Positions 1 to 9,034 are shown, counted from the first letter of the stretch. The stretch: DNA of 17,327 bases from UBA6164 sp964344895 (GCA_964344895.1 CAYFPB010000020.1:1-17327), one strand, 5' to 3'. Notes: generated by a model not told the origin, from the sequence alone. Translations and numbers: made by a program.

Positions 1-1
1 A

Positions 2-376
2 TTTTGATTATGACTAGAAGAATCAATAAATAAAGTAGAAGAAATCTTAAAAATAAATAAAAATTTTAATTTTGATGGTTTAACTGAATTAAGGAAGGTT
101 TATTGAGAAGAATTAAGTATAGAAGAAGTGATAGAACTCTTAAAAATAGATAAAAATTTACTTTATAGATTAATAGATATATGAAAATTTTGATTATTAT
201 TAAAAGAATTAAGTATAAAAAAAGTGATAAAAATCTTAAAAATAAATAAAAATTTTAATTTTGATGGTTTAAGAAAGATAAGAAAATTTTGATTATGACT
301 AGAAGATTCAATAAATAAAGTGATAGAAATCATAGAAAAAAATAAAAACTTTAATTTTCATAATTTATTTGAATTT
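2..376 (+). repeat. Degenerate tandem repeat inside the caspase-like gene
   Basis: Four units of about 29-33 codons start near 2, 101, 188 and 287. Units 1 and 4 begin with an almost identical stretch of about 35 bases (2-36 and 287-321, one mismatch). Units 1 and 3 share the block encoding ILKINKNFNFDGL. The array may extend upstream of the window. High nucleotide identity between units suggests recent duplication or conversion. Confidence 0.8.
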
Positions 377-1936
377 AAAGTATATATATATCCAGAATCA
401 AGTCTTTCAGATGATATTACAAAATTTTATATAGAATATCAATCATGAACAGTAAGTAGACAGGAAATAGAAGAATTTGTTAGAGAAAATAGTGAAATAT
501 ATGAAAAAATATTTAATATGGAGAAAAATAAAATAATAAGATCGATAAATAGATTACATGAACCTGTTGATGGAATGAGTGCAGAAGAAACTGTAGAAAA
601 AAGAAAACAAATAGCAAAAAATTTATTAGATAGAGATTTATGTATCTTATTATGAACAGGATGAGAATTATTTACGTCAAGTTTTAGAGATATTCTTATA
701 CCAGAGTTACAAGAAAGACTGAAAGAAAAAGATATGTGATTATTAGAGTATATCAATGATGTAAATTTATCATGAGACATGAATTTGAAGCTTATGACAT
801 CAATAATAGAAAGATGAGTATTTGATAGATTTCAAATTACAGAGGAAGAATGAATAGGTATTTATAATTTAATAAAAGATGATATATTTACCTCAAAAGA
901 AAATATAGTGAAGTTTTCTCTATGATTGGAAAATCTGTTTAATTTTTGATTTGAAAAACTAAATAAGATTATAGTAGAAGATTTAATAAATACATATGAA
1001 AACTCATGAGAAAATATAAAGAAAACAATATCAATAATATTTATATATTCAAGAGATAGAATAAAGACTTTAGATAGTTGATTATTAGATAAAGTAGATG
1101 AATGTTGTAGATATATATGAGAAGATTTTGGAGATATATTATCAATAGACTCTAAAGAATGGTTAAAAGATAATAAATTAGAAACAAATTCAATGTTTGA
1201 TATAGATGTTGATGGAAAATCAAGTTTTGTATCATTTTCAAGAGAATTATTAAAAAACTGATATAAATTTAAGATAAATAAAGATTTTCCAAGTAATATA
1301 AATAAAATATTAGAAAAATCTAATAAAAGACATGATTTAGATAGAACTAAGTGGAAAGATGCTAAAAGTGAGTCAAAAACAAGAGATGAAATAGTATGGT
1401 GATTACCATATGAAATAATTCAATGAAAATTAAGAGATATAAAAATAACTTTAACAAAAGAAGTTAATTGAGTAGAGGTGGTTCATAATTTAACATTTTC
1501 AAATAATTATGATGAATTTGTAAAAGGTTATATTGCAAGTGGAGTAGAATGATATATCCAAAGAGGACATTCATATCATAGAAGAAAATTAATAGATATA
1601 CCATTATCAGAATTATCAGAAGAAGAAAAAGAACAATTACAAAATAGATCAAATTTTGTATATATATGAAGTTGTTGATGAATGAATGATTATACAAAAA
1701 TATCAGATTGATTTGGAAAGAAATCTGATGTAATAGCTACAACATGAACATGAGTAATGGCAGTAAATAATCCATATGTCAGACAAGTATTTGAATATGT
1801 AGCAAATAATAAAGACAAACAAATTAGTTGGAAAGATGTAGCAAAAGATAAAGACATAAAAAAAATATTTAAACAAAAAGATTGAAAAGATTATATAGTA
1901 CCTTGAAGTTTAGCTCATTTGTTATTGAAAGTGTAA
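2..1936 (+). CDS. Caspase-like (clan CD) His/Cys protein with N-terminal helical repeats; 5' end outside window
   Basis: The gene is open from the window edge to TAA at 1934-1936 when UGA is read as Gly; 644 residues are visible and the start is missing. Visible residues 1-125 are four similar Leu/Ile/Lys-rich units, probably helical. The C-terminal part has two motifs: an R-G-H-S-Y-H stretch with His at visible residue 523, and a hydrophobic strand ending G-S-C-G-G with Cys at residue 558. A GH motif followed about 35 residues later by a strand ending in Ser/Ala-Cys is the catalytic dyad pattern of clan CD peptidases (caspase, gingipain, CHAT). The closest pattern I know is the bacterial hypothetical proteins carrying RGHSY and LGSCGG. 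Peptidase activity is inference. No membrane segment is visible. It ends at a strong terminator (1961-2002), so it is probably the last gene of its transcript. Both catalytic-site Gly residues after the Cys are UGA codons. Confidence 0.8.
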
Positions 1937-1960
1937 AAAATTATCAATTTTTTGAGGATA

Positions 1961-2002
1961 ATTAAAAGAAAAGCTCCCAATTTGGGGAGCTTTTCTTTTA
2001 AT
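1961..2002. terminator. Bidirectional rho-independent terminator
   Basis: A long inverted repeat has a GC core (AAGCTCCC against GGGAGCTT) flanked by A-rich and T-rich arms, so it ends in U on either strand. It lies between two converging genes and overlaps the last codons of the minus-strand gene. Confidence 0.85.
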
Positions 2003-2834
2003 ATAATTTTTTTTCTAATTTTTTAATTTCTTGTTGAATCTTATAACCAATTTCAGAAGGATTTAACTCTTTAGCAATTCTGATAAAATCTTTAGCAGTT
2101 TCTATCTCTCAATTATTTATGTAATATTGAGCTGAATAAATACAACTGTCAGCTATTTCTACAGGACTTAAATTTTCAGCTTTATATAATAATTTTGTAG
2201 AAGTATAAGTATCTCAGAAAGTACTATTAAATCTTTCTCCATTAGGCATATAAACATTAATGATTCTTACTCAATTTGTTATATCTAATTCAACATTATT
2301 TGCATCAATATTATTACTATAATTATCTTTTTGATACAATTTATATGCTTTTATAAAGTCAGTATTAAATAAATTATCTTGCTGAGCTTTATCAAAAATA
2401 GCATTATACATTTGTTGATTTTGTTCAAATAATTCTAAAGATGTATAATTTTCTCTGATAAAATCTCTTAAATATTTATTATTTTGTTTAACATCAATTT
2501 TATTATTATTATAATTTTCTAATAATTTAAAATTTGTAAATCATAGTTTTGTAATCAATTCTTTAGGTAATTGATCTCAAATAAAAACTTTAATATTATT
2601 TTTTCTGTCAATTAAATTAAGAGAGCTTCATTCAATAATCATTAACTCTCCAATATATATTTTTTGACTACCACATCTCATTTTTACAATTTTAGCATCA
2701 TTTGTAAAATCATATCAATTAATAGATAATTTATTAATTGTACCTCAGCTAAAGTCTATGTCTATTTTTGGAGCTTGTATATTTTCATTAGCAGTTTCAG
2801 GACCTCTATTAGGATTTTCATATCAGCATCACAT
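1998..2834 (-). CDS. Hypothetical protein, 278 aa
   Basis: I do not recognise this protein. It reads from ATG at 2834-2832 to TAA at 2000-1998 with UGA as Gly. It starts M-G-C-G-Y-E-N-P-N, has no signal peptide or membrane segment, is Asn/Lys/Ile rich, and ends in a lysine-rich, probably helical tail. Residues about 225-275 (ADSCIYSAQYYINNG, then ETAKDFIRIAKELNP) look like one or two TPR-type helix pairs, suggesting protein-protein contacts; this is inference. It has its own promoter (2873-2901), placing ATG about 38 bases after the -10 box, and lies 85 bases downstream of the acidic-protein gene on the same strand. Its stop codon lies in the shared terminator. Confidence 0.8.
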
Positions 2835-2919
2835 ATTTTTTATAAGTTAAATTTTAAAATTATTACACTGTAATTATATCATATAATATTATATTATTCA
2901 AAGATTTTAAGTTATGTAT
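2835..2919. other. Intergenic region with one promoter
   Basis: This 85-base gap holds the minus-strand promoter of the 278-aa protein. I see no strong terminator for the upstream gene, so read-through is possible. Confidence 0.6.
2873..2901 (-). promoter_or_regulatory. Sigma70-type promoter, TTGAAT-N17-TATAAT
   Basis: On the minus strand the -35 TTGAAT (2901-2896) and -10 TATAAT (2878-2873) are 17 bases apart, and TGA precedes the -10 as an extended -10. It drives the 278-aa protein. Confidence 0.75.
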
Positions 2920-4119
2920 TTAATCTTGTTTAGCTTTCAAATCTTTTAAAGTTTTTTCTAAAAGTTTAGTATCTATTTTTCAATTATCATCTACTAAGTC
3001 TCAAGATACATCTATTTTTGTATCAGACCAAGTTCATGAATTATTTAATTCTATATAGTAAGTTTTTTTCATATCTCAACTTACAAAATCACTAGTTTCT
3101 CTATATCATAATAATATTTTTTCTTTAGTTCAATCTTCTTTTTCCCAGGTTCACAATGTTTTTTGTCCCATACTATTAGATTCAACATTATTTATATTAT
3201 TTAGTAAATCTTGTTTTATATCATATCATTCAGGGTACTTACTTTGTTTTATTGTTTCAGTATCTTGTTTAATAGGATTTTCTTTTTCTGATTTATTATC
3301 ATCAGTAAAATCACTAGTTTCTATAGGAGCTTGTTCAGAATGTTCACTATAGTAATCATCTTCAGCATAGTCTTCATCATACATAGCAGAACCACTTTCA
3401 GATGCAGTTTCTTCAGCTTTATAGTTATCATAAGTTTCAGTTACTTCTGAGGTAACATCTTCTACAGTCTCTTTAGCTTGTTTGGCTGTATCTGATATTG
3501 AATCTGTAAATGTACTAAATGTACTAGATATAGAATCTCATAAATCACTTATTGCTTCTCAGGTATCATTAGCAACATCTTGAGCTTGTTCAACTAATTC
3601 ATCAGTATTATTACTAGTTTCTGTAGGGGCTTGTTCAGAGTGCTCACTATAGTAATTATCTTCAGCATAGTCTTCATCATACATAGCAGAACCTCTTTCA
3701 GCAGAAGTTTGTTCAGCTTTGTTGTTATTATAAGTTTCAGTTACATCTGAAGTAATATCTTCTACAGTTTGACTTGCTTTACTTATTTGATCACTTCACA
3801 TATCAATAGCTTCTGAAGCATATTGACTAGCTCTATTAAAATTACTAGCTAGCCAATCAGAACTATCTTTATTACTTCTTTCACAATCAGCCCTACATTC
3901 AGATAACTCTTCTTTAGTAGTATTTATAACTTCTTCTATGTTTGAGCTATGAGTATCAATAGCATCTTGAACTTCATTTCAAAAATTATTTGCTAGTTCA
4001 GTAGAATTTTTAGCTACTTCTTCAATTCTATCTGAAAGGGAATTAAACAAATCTCAAAATGAAAAACTATCATTTTGATTTTGAGTTTCTGTTTGGTTAT
4101 TAAATCCTTCTGGTGTCAT
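2920..4119 (-). CDS. Acidic low-complexity protein with internal 100-residue duplication, 399 aa
   Basis: I do not recognise a family. It reads from ATG at 4119-4117 to TAA at 2922-2920 with UGA as Gly. It begins M-T-P-E-G-F-N-N-Q-T-E-T-Q, and the EGxNN...QTETQ motif recurs in the protein at 9035. There is no signal peptide or membrane segment. The middle is very acidic and Ser/Thr/Glu/Asp rich, with heptad-like stretches (VEDVTSEVTETY) and a Tyr/Asp/Glu block (AMYDEDYAED, then YYSEHSEQAP) that appears twice exactly 100 residues apart. The last 110 residues are different and look folded (YYIELNNSGTWSD). It could be a surface, scaffold or secreted effector-like protein, but nothing proves this. 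The promoter is at 4150-4178. Confidence 0.8.
3297..3785 (-). repeat. Tandem duplication with 300-bp period inside the acidic-protein gene
   Basis: The sequence from about 3297-3480 recurs at about 3597-3780 with an exact offset of 300 bases. The best-conserved stretch encodes GSAMYDEDYAED, then YYSEHSEQAP. The multiple-of-three period keeps the frame. Confidence 0.9.
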
Positions 4120-4149
4120 ATTGCTTTTAATTATAATTAATATATAATT

Positions 4150-4178
4150 ATTTTACTATATTTTTTTATGTAATGCAA
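4150..4178 (-). promoter_or_regulatory. Promoter TTGCAT-N17-TAAAAT
   Basis: The minus-strand -35 TTGCAT (4178-4173) and -10 TAAAAT (4155-4150) are 17 bases apart, with ATG 30 bases further on. The same boxes and spacing precede the gene at 9035, and a close variant precedes the PiT gene. The -35 box touches the terminator of the upstream peptide gene. Confidence 0.75.
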
Positions 4179-4206
4179 AAAAATCCCCCCATTTTATTGG
4201 GGGGAT
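4177..4206 (-). terminator. Rho-independent terminator of the small peptide gene
   Basis: The stem ATCCCCCC/GGGGGGAT (4183-4190 with 4199-4206) has an eight-base loop and, on the minus strand, is followed by a run of U. The plus strand also has a T-rich tail (4207-4216), so it may work both ways. Confidence 0.85.
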
Positions 4207-4219
4207 CTTCTTTTTTAGA

Positions 4220-4384
4220 CTACAAAGAGTATTTTATTGTTATTGTTACCTTTGAAGTCTCTTTTGAGAGTATTTCAAAACTCTGTCTCTGTTTTGAGCT
4301 ACTCTCATCCTTACCTGAAGCATCTGCTCCAGAGAGCCCTGCCAGGCTCAAACCTACTGCTAATAGTAAAGTTCTAAAGCACAT
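4220..4384 (-). CDS. Small exported peptide precursor, 54 aa
   Basis: It reads from ATG at 4384-4382 to TAG at 4222-4220; an in-frame TAA lies just upstream, so this is the first possible start. Residues 1-23 (M-C-F-R, then TLLLAVGLSLAGLSGADA) form a typical Sec signal peptide with a likely cut near A-D-A/S-G. This would leave a mature peptide of about 30 residues, rich in Ser and Lys and ending in alternating hydrophobic residues (VTITIKYSL). No lipobox Cys is seen. The unit is complete: promoter TTGACT-N16-TATAGT, a 35-base leader, the gene, then a strong terminator. By hand count it is about 39% G+C, well above its neighbours, and all four glycines are GGN with no UGA, so recent acquisition is possible. 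It lies divergent from a two-component operon, which suggests a secreted signal or a kinase ligand; that role is inference. Confidence 0.65.
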   Translation of the reverse strand: MCFRTLLLAVGLSLAGLSGADASGKDESSSKQRQSFEILSKETSKVTITIKYSL

Positions 4385-4419
4385 TATAGTACTTCTTAAA
4401 ATTACTTATAAGTAAATAT

Positions 4420-4447
4420 ACTATACATAAAATATAGTAAAAGTCAA
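4420..4447 (-). promoter_or_regulatory. Promoter TTGACT-N16-TATAGT for the small peptide
   Basis: The minus-strand -35 TTGACT (4447-4442) and -10 TATAGT (4425-4420) are 16 bases apart, with the ATG 35 bases downstream. This supports the small reading frame as an expressed gene. Confidence 0.7.
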
Positions 4448-4499
4448 AAGAAAATTAAAAAAAGTTTCAAAATTTAATAACTTTTTAATGGGGTATGAG

Positions 4500-4505
4500 T
4501 ATAAT
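4500..4505 (+). promoter_or_regulatory. Possible -10 box TATAAT of the signalling operon
   Basis: A perfect TATAAT lies 33 bases before the first regulator gene. No good -35 box is found at 16-18 bases upstream, so the promoter may need an activator. Confidence 0.4.
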
Positions 4506-4538
4506 GCAAGTATTATTTTAATTTTTAATAAAAATATT

Positions 4539-5201
4539 ATGAAAATAGCGATAGTTGAAGATGATCTTAAATTAGCTAGATGAATAGAGAAAAAGCTAAG
4601 AAGAGAATGATATGATACTGTAATGTCTTATTGATTGGAAGAATTTAAGAGAAAAATCTTAGATGATGCAGATTTATTTATAATTGATTTAAGTTTACCA
4701 GATTGAAATTGATTTGAAATAATAGATTGGTTAAGAAGAGTCAAGAAAACTAATAAACCAATACTTATAATGTCTGCTATTACTGATATAGATAGTAAGT
4801 TAAAATGATTTAATATGTGAATAGATGATTATATATGTAAACCAATGGTTCCCATAGAATTAGTTGCAAGAGTTTGAGTTTTATTGAGAAGAAATTGAAG
4901 TGCAAAAAAGAATATATTTAAATATAATGGTTATACATATAATTTTAAAAATAATGAGTTATTTAAAGGAAAAGTAAATTTAAACTTATCAAGAAAGGAA
5001 GCCCAGATAATAGAGTTTTTTATAATAAATAAATGAAAAGTTGTTACAAAAGATATGTTAATAAAATCTATATGGTGAAAGGTTGATTTATTAGCTATAA
5101 CTTATAATAATATAAATGTAACTATACATAACTTAAGAAAAAAAATATGAGATAAATTTGGAATAGAAACAATTGTTTGAGCTGGATATATTTTTAGGTA
5201 A
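4539..5201 (+). CDS. OmpR/PhoB-family response regulator, 220 aa
   Basis: This is a DNA-binding response regulator. The receiver domain (about 1-118) starts K-I-A-I-V-E-D-D, with the acidic pair at 8-9, phospho-acceptor Asp50 in IIDLSLPDG, and conserved Lys101 in ICKP. The winged-helix domain (about 130-220) has LSRKEAQIIEFF, then NKGKVVTKDMLI and W-G, and ends AGYIFR, as in OmpR-type effectors. ATG at 4539 begins directly on the conserved first strand. Many conserved glycines are UGA, for example in LPDGNGFE. It is the first gene of the signalling operon and is followed after its stop by a small hairpin (5209-5224) and a 22-bp-arm palindrome. The partner is presumably the kinase at 6140; target genes are unknown. 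Confidence 0.93.
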
Positions 5202-5208
5202 AAATGTA

Positions 5209-5224
5209 ACTGTTTTGTAACAGT
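5209..5224 (+). other. Small hairpin after the first regulator gene
   Basis: ACTGTT and AACAGT form a 6-bp stem with loop TTGT, eight bases after the stop codon. It is too weak to be called a terminator alone. Confidence 0.4.
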
Positions 5225-5226
5225 AT

Positions 5227-5275
5227 TTAATCATATTTATAGTAATTATTTTTTAATTACTATAAATATGATTAA
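5227..5275. promoter_or_regulatory. Perfect 22-bp-arm palindrome covering the next start codon
   Basis: Arms 5227-5248 and 5254-5275 are perfect complements around TTTTT. The right arm contains the ATG (5268-5270) of the zinc-ribbon gene, so RNA folding would bury the translation start. It could be a translational switch, attenuator or protein-binding dyad. Confidence 0.7.
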
Positions 5276-6128
5276 TAATACTATTATTGAATCTGTTGAT
5301 TTGAATAATATAAGTAATAATGAATTATTACAAGTAGCAGAAGTTGAAAAGGATATGTGGGCTTATGGTATATGAGAGTATGTAAAATGTAATAACTGTT
5401 CTAAGATATATTCAAAAAATGATATATTTTGATATCTGGCAGATGATATAAAAAAAGAAAGTGTTACTAGGTTGGAAGAAATACTTGCATTTGATTCTAT
5501 TAAATGTAGTATTTGTTCTAGTGATACATCTTTTATTTATGATGTGGAAACTAATAAGCAAGAAATCAAAAAACGCTTATTTCAAAGTAAAGCATCATTT
5601 TTGACAGTGTTAAGAGATACAAAAAATAATGATATCCATGGATTTATGGATTGATATATATCAGATTTTGAAACTATTTATGAAAGAGAGTTTAAACCAC
5701 ATTATAAGCAGGTATGAATAAACAAAATTAAAGAAGCTTTTGAATATGAATTGGGTTCAAATATTCCTAAAGAACTGTTTACGATTTCTTCTATATGAAC
5801 TGATGAAAAATATAAAAGTTTAAGTAATTTTTTAAATTTGATAAGAAGCTTTGTCATTAATATTCCTGAAAATTATAATACTAATTTATGACTTGTTGAG
5901 TTTGATACTTGAAGTAATATACATTCTATTTATCATGTTATATGATTTAAGAAAATTACTTTAGATTCTTTGTCTAAATCATTAATAGCTGATTCATCAG
6001 ATAATTATAATAGTGATTTATATTTTTTACCAAATATGATCAAAGAGAGTAGAGAAAAATATTCTCAACCTATAAGAGAATTTATTAAATTACATTGAAA
6101 GAAAATGAGAGAAGTATTAATTAATTAA
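5268..6128 (+). CDS. Zinc-ribbon plus GNAT-like acetyltransferase domain protein, 286 aa
   Basis: It reads from ATG at 5268 to TAA at 6126-6128 with UGA as Gly. Residues 1-95 carry two CxxC pairs (Cys41/44 and Cys80/83), which can bind one zinc as a split ribbon. Residues about 100-245 resemble the GNAT N-acetyltransferase fold: FLTVLRDTKNNDIHGFMDGY gives the paired central strands, and LGLVEFDTGSNIHSIYHVIG resembles the late strand and helix before the G-F-K-K end. No perfect acetyl-CoA loop (Q/RxxGxG/A) is seen, so activity is uncertain. It lies 11 bases before the kinase gene in the same operon, so a role in modifying or modulating the signalling system is possible but inferred. It could alternatively act on its own, for example as a protein or small-molecule acetyltransferase. 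Confidence 0.75.
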
Positions 6129-6139
6129 ATAAATAAATT

Positions 6140-8245
6140 ATGAGTATATATATTTTGTTATATTTTGTAGTTATTATATTATTATTGTATGTAGGAAGTC
6201 TTTTTTATAGAAAATATAGAAATATATGATGATTAGGTTTTTTATTTTTTACAATATTTGCATCTATACGGTTTGTTTTATATTTTCTATCTTTTTTTAC
6301 GACAAAAAATATAGATATATTATTACAAATATGAAGATGAGCTTATTGATTAGCTTTGTTATCAATATATAGTCTAGTATTATTTATATTGTATTTTGAA
6401 AAAATAAATAAAAATGTACAATTCAATTACTATATAAAGGGGCTTACAATATTTATAGTTTTATTTTCTATTTTAACAATATTTTCACCATATATTATAG
6501 AGTCTATGTACTTTAATATTGAAAAAAAGGATTATTATGAAAAAACAGGAATTATATTTAATTTGTACTTATTTGTACAATTAATGTTTTTTCCAATTTT
6601 TACTTATTCTGTTTTATCAAAATATAAAAAACTTAATAATATAAATAAAGTAAGGTTAAAATATATATTGTTATGAGCATTTATTTTTGTGTTGCTAGCC
6701 ATACTTTTTCAATTATTTTTACCAACTCTTTGAATATATATATTAGAAAAGGAGGTAATATTATTTATACTACCTTTAGTATTTTTTACTTGGTACTCTA
6801 TTACAAGGTATTATTTTACAGATTTTTCATTTAGGTATAAGAATATATTAGCCTTTTTATTGTCTGTATTTATTACTGTAGTAATATTTATTTTTTCAAA
6901 ATCCTTATATTTGTCTCTGTGAGATAGTTTTATAAAATATTGGTGAATAGAAAATAATTTTACATATATAGATTTAGTTTTTTGAATAATAATGTATATA
7001 ATATTATATAAAATTTTTATGCGTACTATTCCTTGAAATGCTGAATATAAAAATTTAATTAATATATTTAATAGGTGGAAAGATATGATTCCATTTATTA
7101 CTAGTTTAAAGGAATTGAATAATTTTTTATCTGAAAATGTAAAGTCAAATTTTGGGATAAATTATATAAATATAAAAACATTTAACAATAAGAGTAGTAA
7201 GAAACTAGAAATAGAAAAATTTTTTGCTAAGAATATTTTTACTGAGGTATTTATTAATGATATAGTATTTATAGAAGAAAATAAGAATAAGTTTGATAAA
7301 AATATAATAAAAAAAGAGCTAAATAAGAATATATCTATAATTTTTCCATTATTTAATAATCAGAATATGTTAGTAGGTATATTAGAATTATGACATAAGC
7401 CTTTTAAAGAACAATTTTATTCAGAAGAGATAAAAATAATAAGGGAGTTTGTAGATTTTTTAGTATGACATTTAAAGTATATTTGAACTTATTCAAAATT
7501 GGAAGAGTTAAATCTAACATTAGATAAAAAAGTAGATGAAAAAACTATAGAATATAATGAACTATTAAATAAACAAAATGAATTTATAGGAATTGTTTCA
7601 CATGAAATAAAAACACCATTATCAACATGTATATTTCAGGTTGATAGTTTAATTGATGATATAGATGAATGAGAAGATAGCCCAAAATATATAAAAAAAG
7701 AGTTAAGGGAGTTTGAAGAACAGTTGCAAAAAATGTCTTGATTAACTAATAGTTTATTTGTAAATCAAAGATATGATTTATGAAGAATAAAATTATTTAA
7801 AGAAAAAGAAGATTTAAGATCATTATTAACTCTAGAATTAGAAGTATTTAAGAATAAATTTGAAAATGTTACTTTTAAATTAAATATTACAAGCAGTGTT
7901 TGAATATATGAAATAGACAAGGTCCAATTTACTCAAGTTATAAATAATTTATTAAATAATGCAGTTAGATTTGCAAACAAAAACAAAAAATTAATAAGTC
8001 TCAAAGCTTATGAAAAAACAGATTATTTGATAATAGATATAGAGGATAATTGAAAATGATTTTGAAAAAATATTGATACAAATTTGATTTTTGAAAAATA
8101 CAATACTTGAAAACAAATATCAGTTTGAATAGGTATGTGATTGTATCTTTGTCATAAAATAATTACACTTCATGGTTGAGAAATAAGAGCAATGAATTCT
8201 GAAAAATTTTGATGAGCAAAATTTCATATTAAAATAAGAAAGTAA
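6140..8245 (+). CDS. Multi-pass membrane sensor histidine kinase, 701 aa
   Basis: This is a membrane sensor kinase that autophosphorylates and passes phosphate to a response regulator. About 8-9 hydrophobic segments fill residues 3-295, resembling 7TM-type sensor inputs rather than two-segment periplasmic sensors. Residues about 310-430 look like a GAF domain, then a coiled coil (about 445-475). HisKA has phospho-acceptor His488 in IVSHEIKTPLS. The ATPase domain has the N box around NLLNNAVRF (Asn603/606/607), the G1 box D-N-G-K-G-F-G from Asp636, and G-I-G-M-G-L-Y-L-C-H as G2. The three G1 glycines are all UGA, strong evidence for the recoding. The gene follows the GNAT-like gene by 11 bases and precedes a second regulator by 27. 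Its last codons lie in a 40-base palindrome. Residue 44, in membrane segment 2, is the only in-frame CGG I noticed in the window. Confidence 0.93.
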
Positions 8246-8267
8246 TATATTACTTTCTTATTTTAAT
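8228..8267. promoter_or_regulatory. Perfect 40-base A/T-rich palindrome over the kinase stop codon
   Basis: The sequences at 8228-8247 and 8248-8267 are exact reverse complements with no spacer. It spans the last kinase codons, TAA at 8243-8245, and ends six bases before the next ATG. As RNA it forms an A/U hairpin without a U-tract, so it is not a classic terminator. Confidence 0.8.
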
Positions 8268-8272
8268 TATAA

Positions 8273-8974
8273 ATGAATTTACTAATAATAGAAGATGATA
8301 CTATACTTGCAGAAAAGATTTTAAAAGTATTTAAATTAACATGAAACTTTAATAATATAAAAATACTTAACTCATATAATGCCTTTTTAAGGGAATACAA
8401 TGTTATTACCAGTTATGATATTATATTGGTAGATATAATATTATCAAAACCTTGAGACAAAAACAATTGAATAAAGATTGTTAACTTGATAAGACAAAAG
8501 TCTCAAACTATACCTACAATTATTATAAGTTGTTTATGAGAAATATTATGGTTGGAAGAAGCATTTAATTATTGAGTTAATGATTATTTAATAAAGCCAT
8601 TTAGGTTAAAAGAATTAGAAATAAGGGTAAATAGTTGGTTTAGAACTTTTTTATATAATAACTTGATTGTGAAAAAGGAGCTTGATTATTATTGACTTAA
8701 AAAAAACTTATTTTCTTGAGAGTTTTATTATAATGATGAAAAATTATGTTTAACAAAAAATTCAAAATTTCTATTAACTATATTTTTATCATCACCAGAA
8801 ACACTAATAACAGATAAATATTTAATAGATAAAATTTGGTGAGATATTTCTAGTATAATTGAAAGAAATCCTAGGGTAAATATCACAAGATTGAAGCAAT
8901 CTTTAAAAAATTATAATTTGGATTCTTGGATACAAAATATAAGGTGAGAGTGATATATGTTGAAAAAGTTCTAA
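8273..8974 (+). CDS. Second OmpR-type response regulator, 233 aa
   Basis: The receiver domain (about 1-125) begins N-L-L-I-I-E-D-D. Phospho-acceptor Asp54 lies in ILVDIILSKPG, and Lys108 in DYLIKPF. The C-terminal part (about 140-233) is a divergent winged helix (TKNSKFLLTIFL, DKYLIDKIWGD) ending R-G-E-G-Y-M-L-K-K-F, the usual wing of OmpR-type proteins. It is the last gene of the operon, 27 bases after the kinase. Two regulators with one kinase suggest a branched output, or one regulator paired with a kinase elsewhere. A promoter for the next operon begins four bases after its TAA, and no terminator is seen between, so read-through into 9035 is possible. Confidence 0.9.
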
Positions 8975-8977
8975 GTC

Positions 8978-9006
8978 TTGCATTCTTCATACTTATATGA
9001 TAAAAT
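8978..9006 (+). promoter_or_regulatory. Promoter TTGCAT-N17-TAAAAT
   Basis: The -35 TTGCAT (8978-8983) and -10 TAAAAT (9001-9006) are 17 bases apart, with TGA before the -10. The ATG is 28 bases downstream. The boxes are identical to those of the acidic-protein gene at 4119. Confidence 0.75.
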
Positions 9007-9034
9007 GAATTAAGTTAATAAATAATTGAATAAT

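Noticed and set aside
439..780. Minus-strand open frame of 113 codons
   Set aside because: It is antisense to the caspase-like gene, which is continuous in code 25, and has no motif or promoter.
4173..4415. Plus-strand open frame of 80 codons over the peptide gene
   Set aside because: It starts inside a terminator hairpin and is antisense to the signal-peptide-bearing gene, which has its own promoter and terminator.
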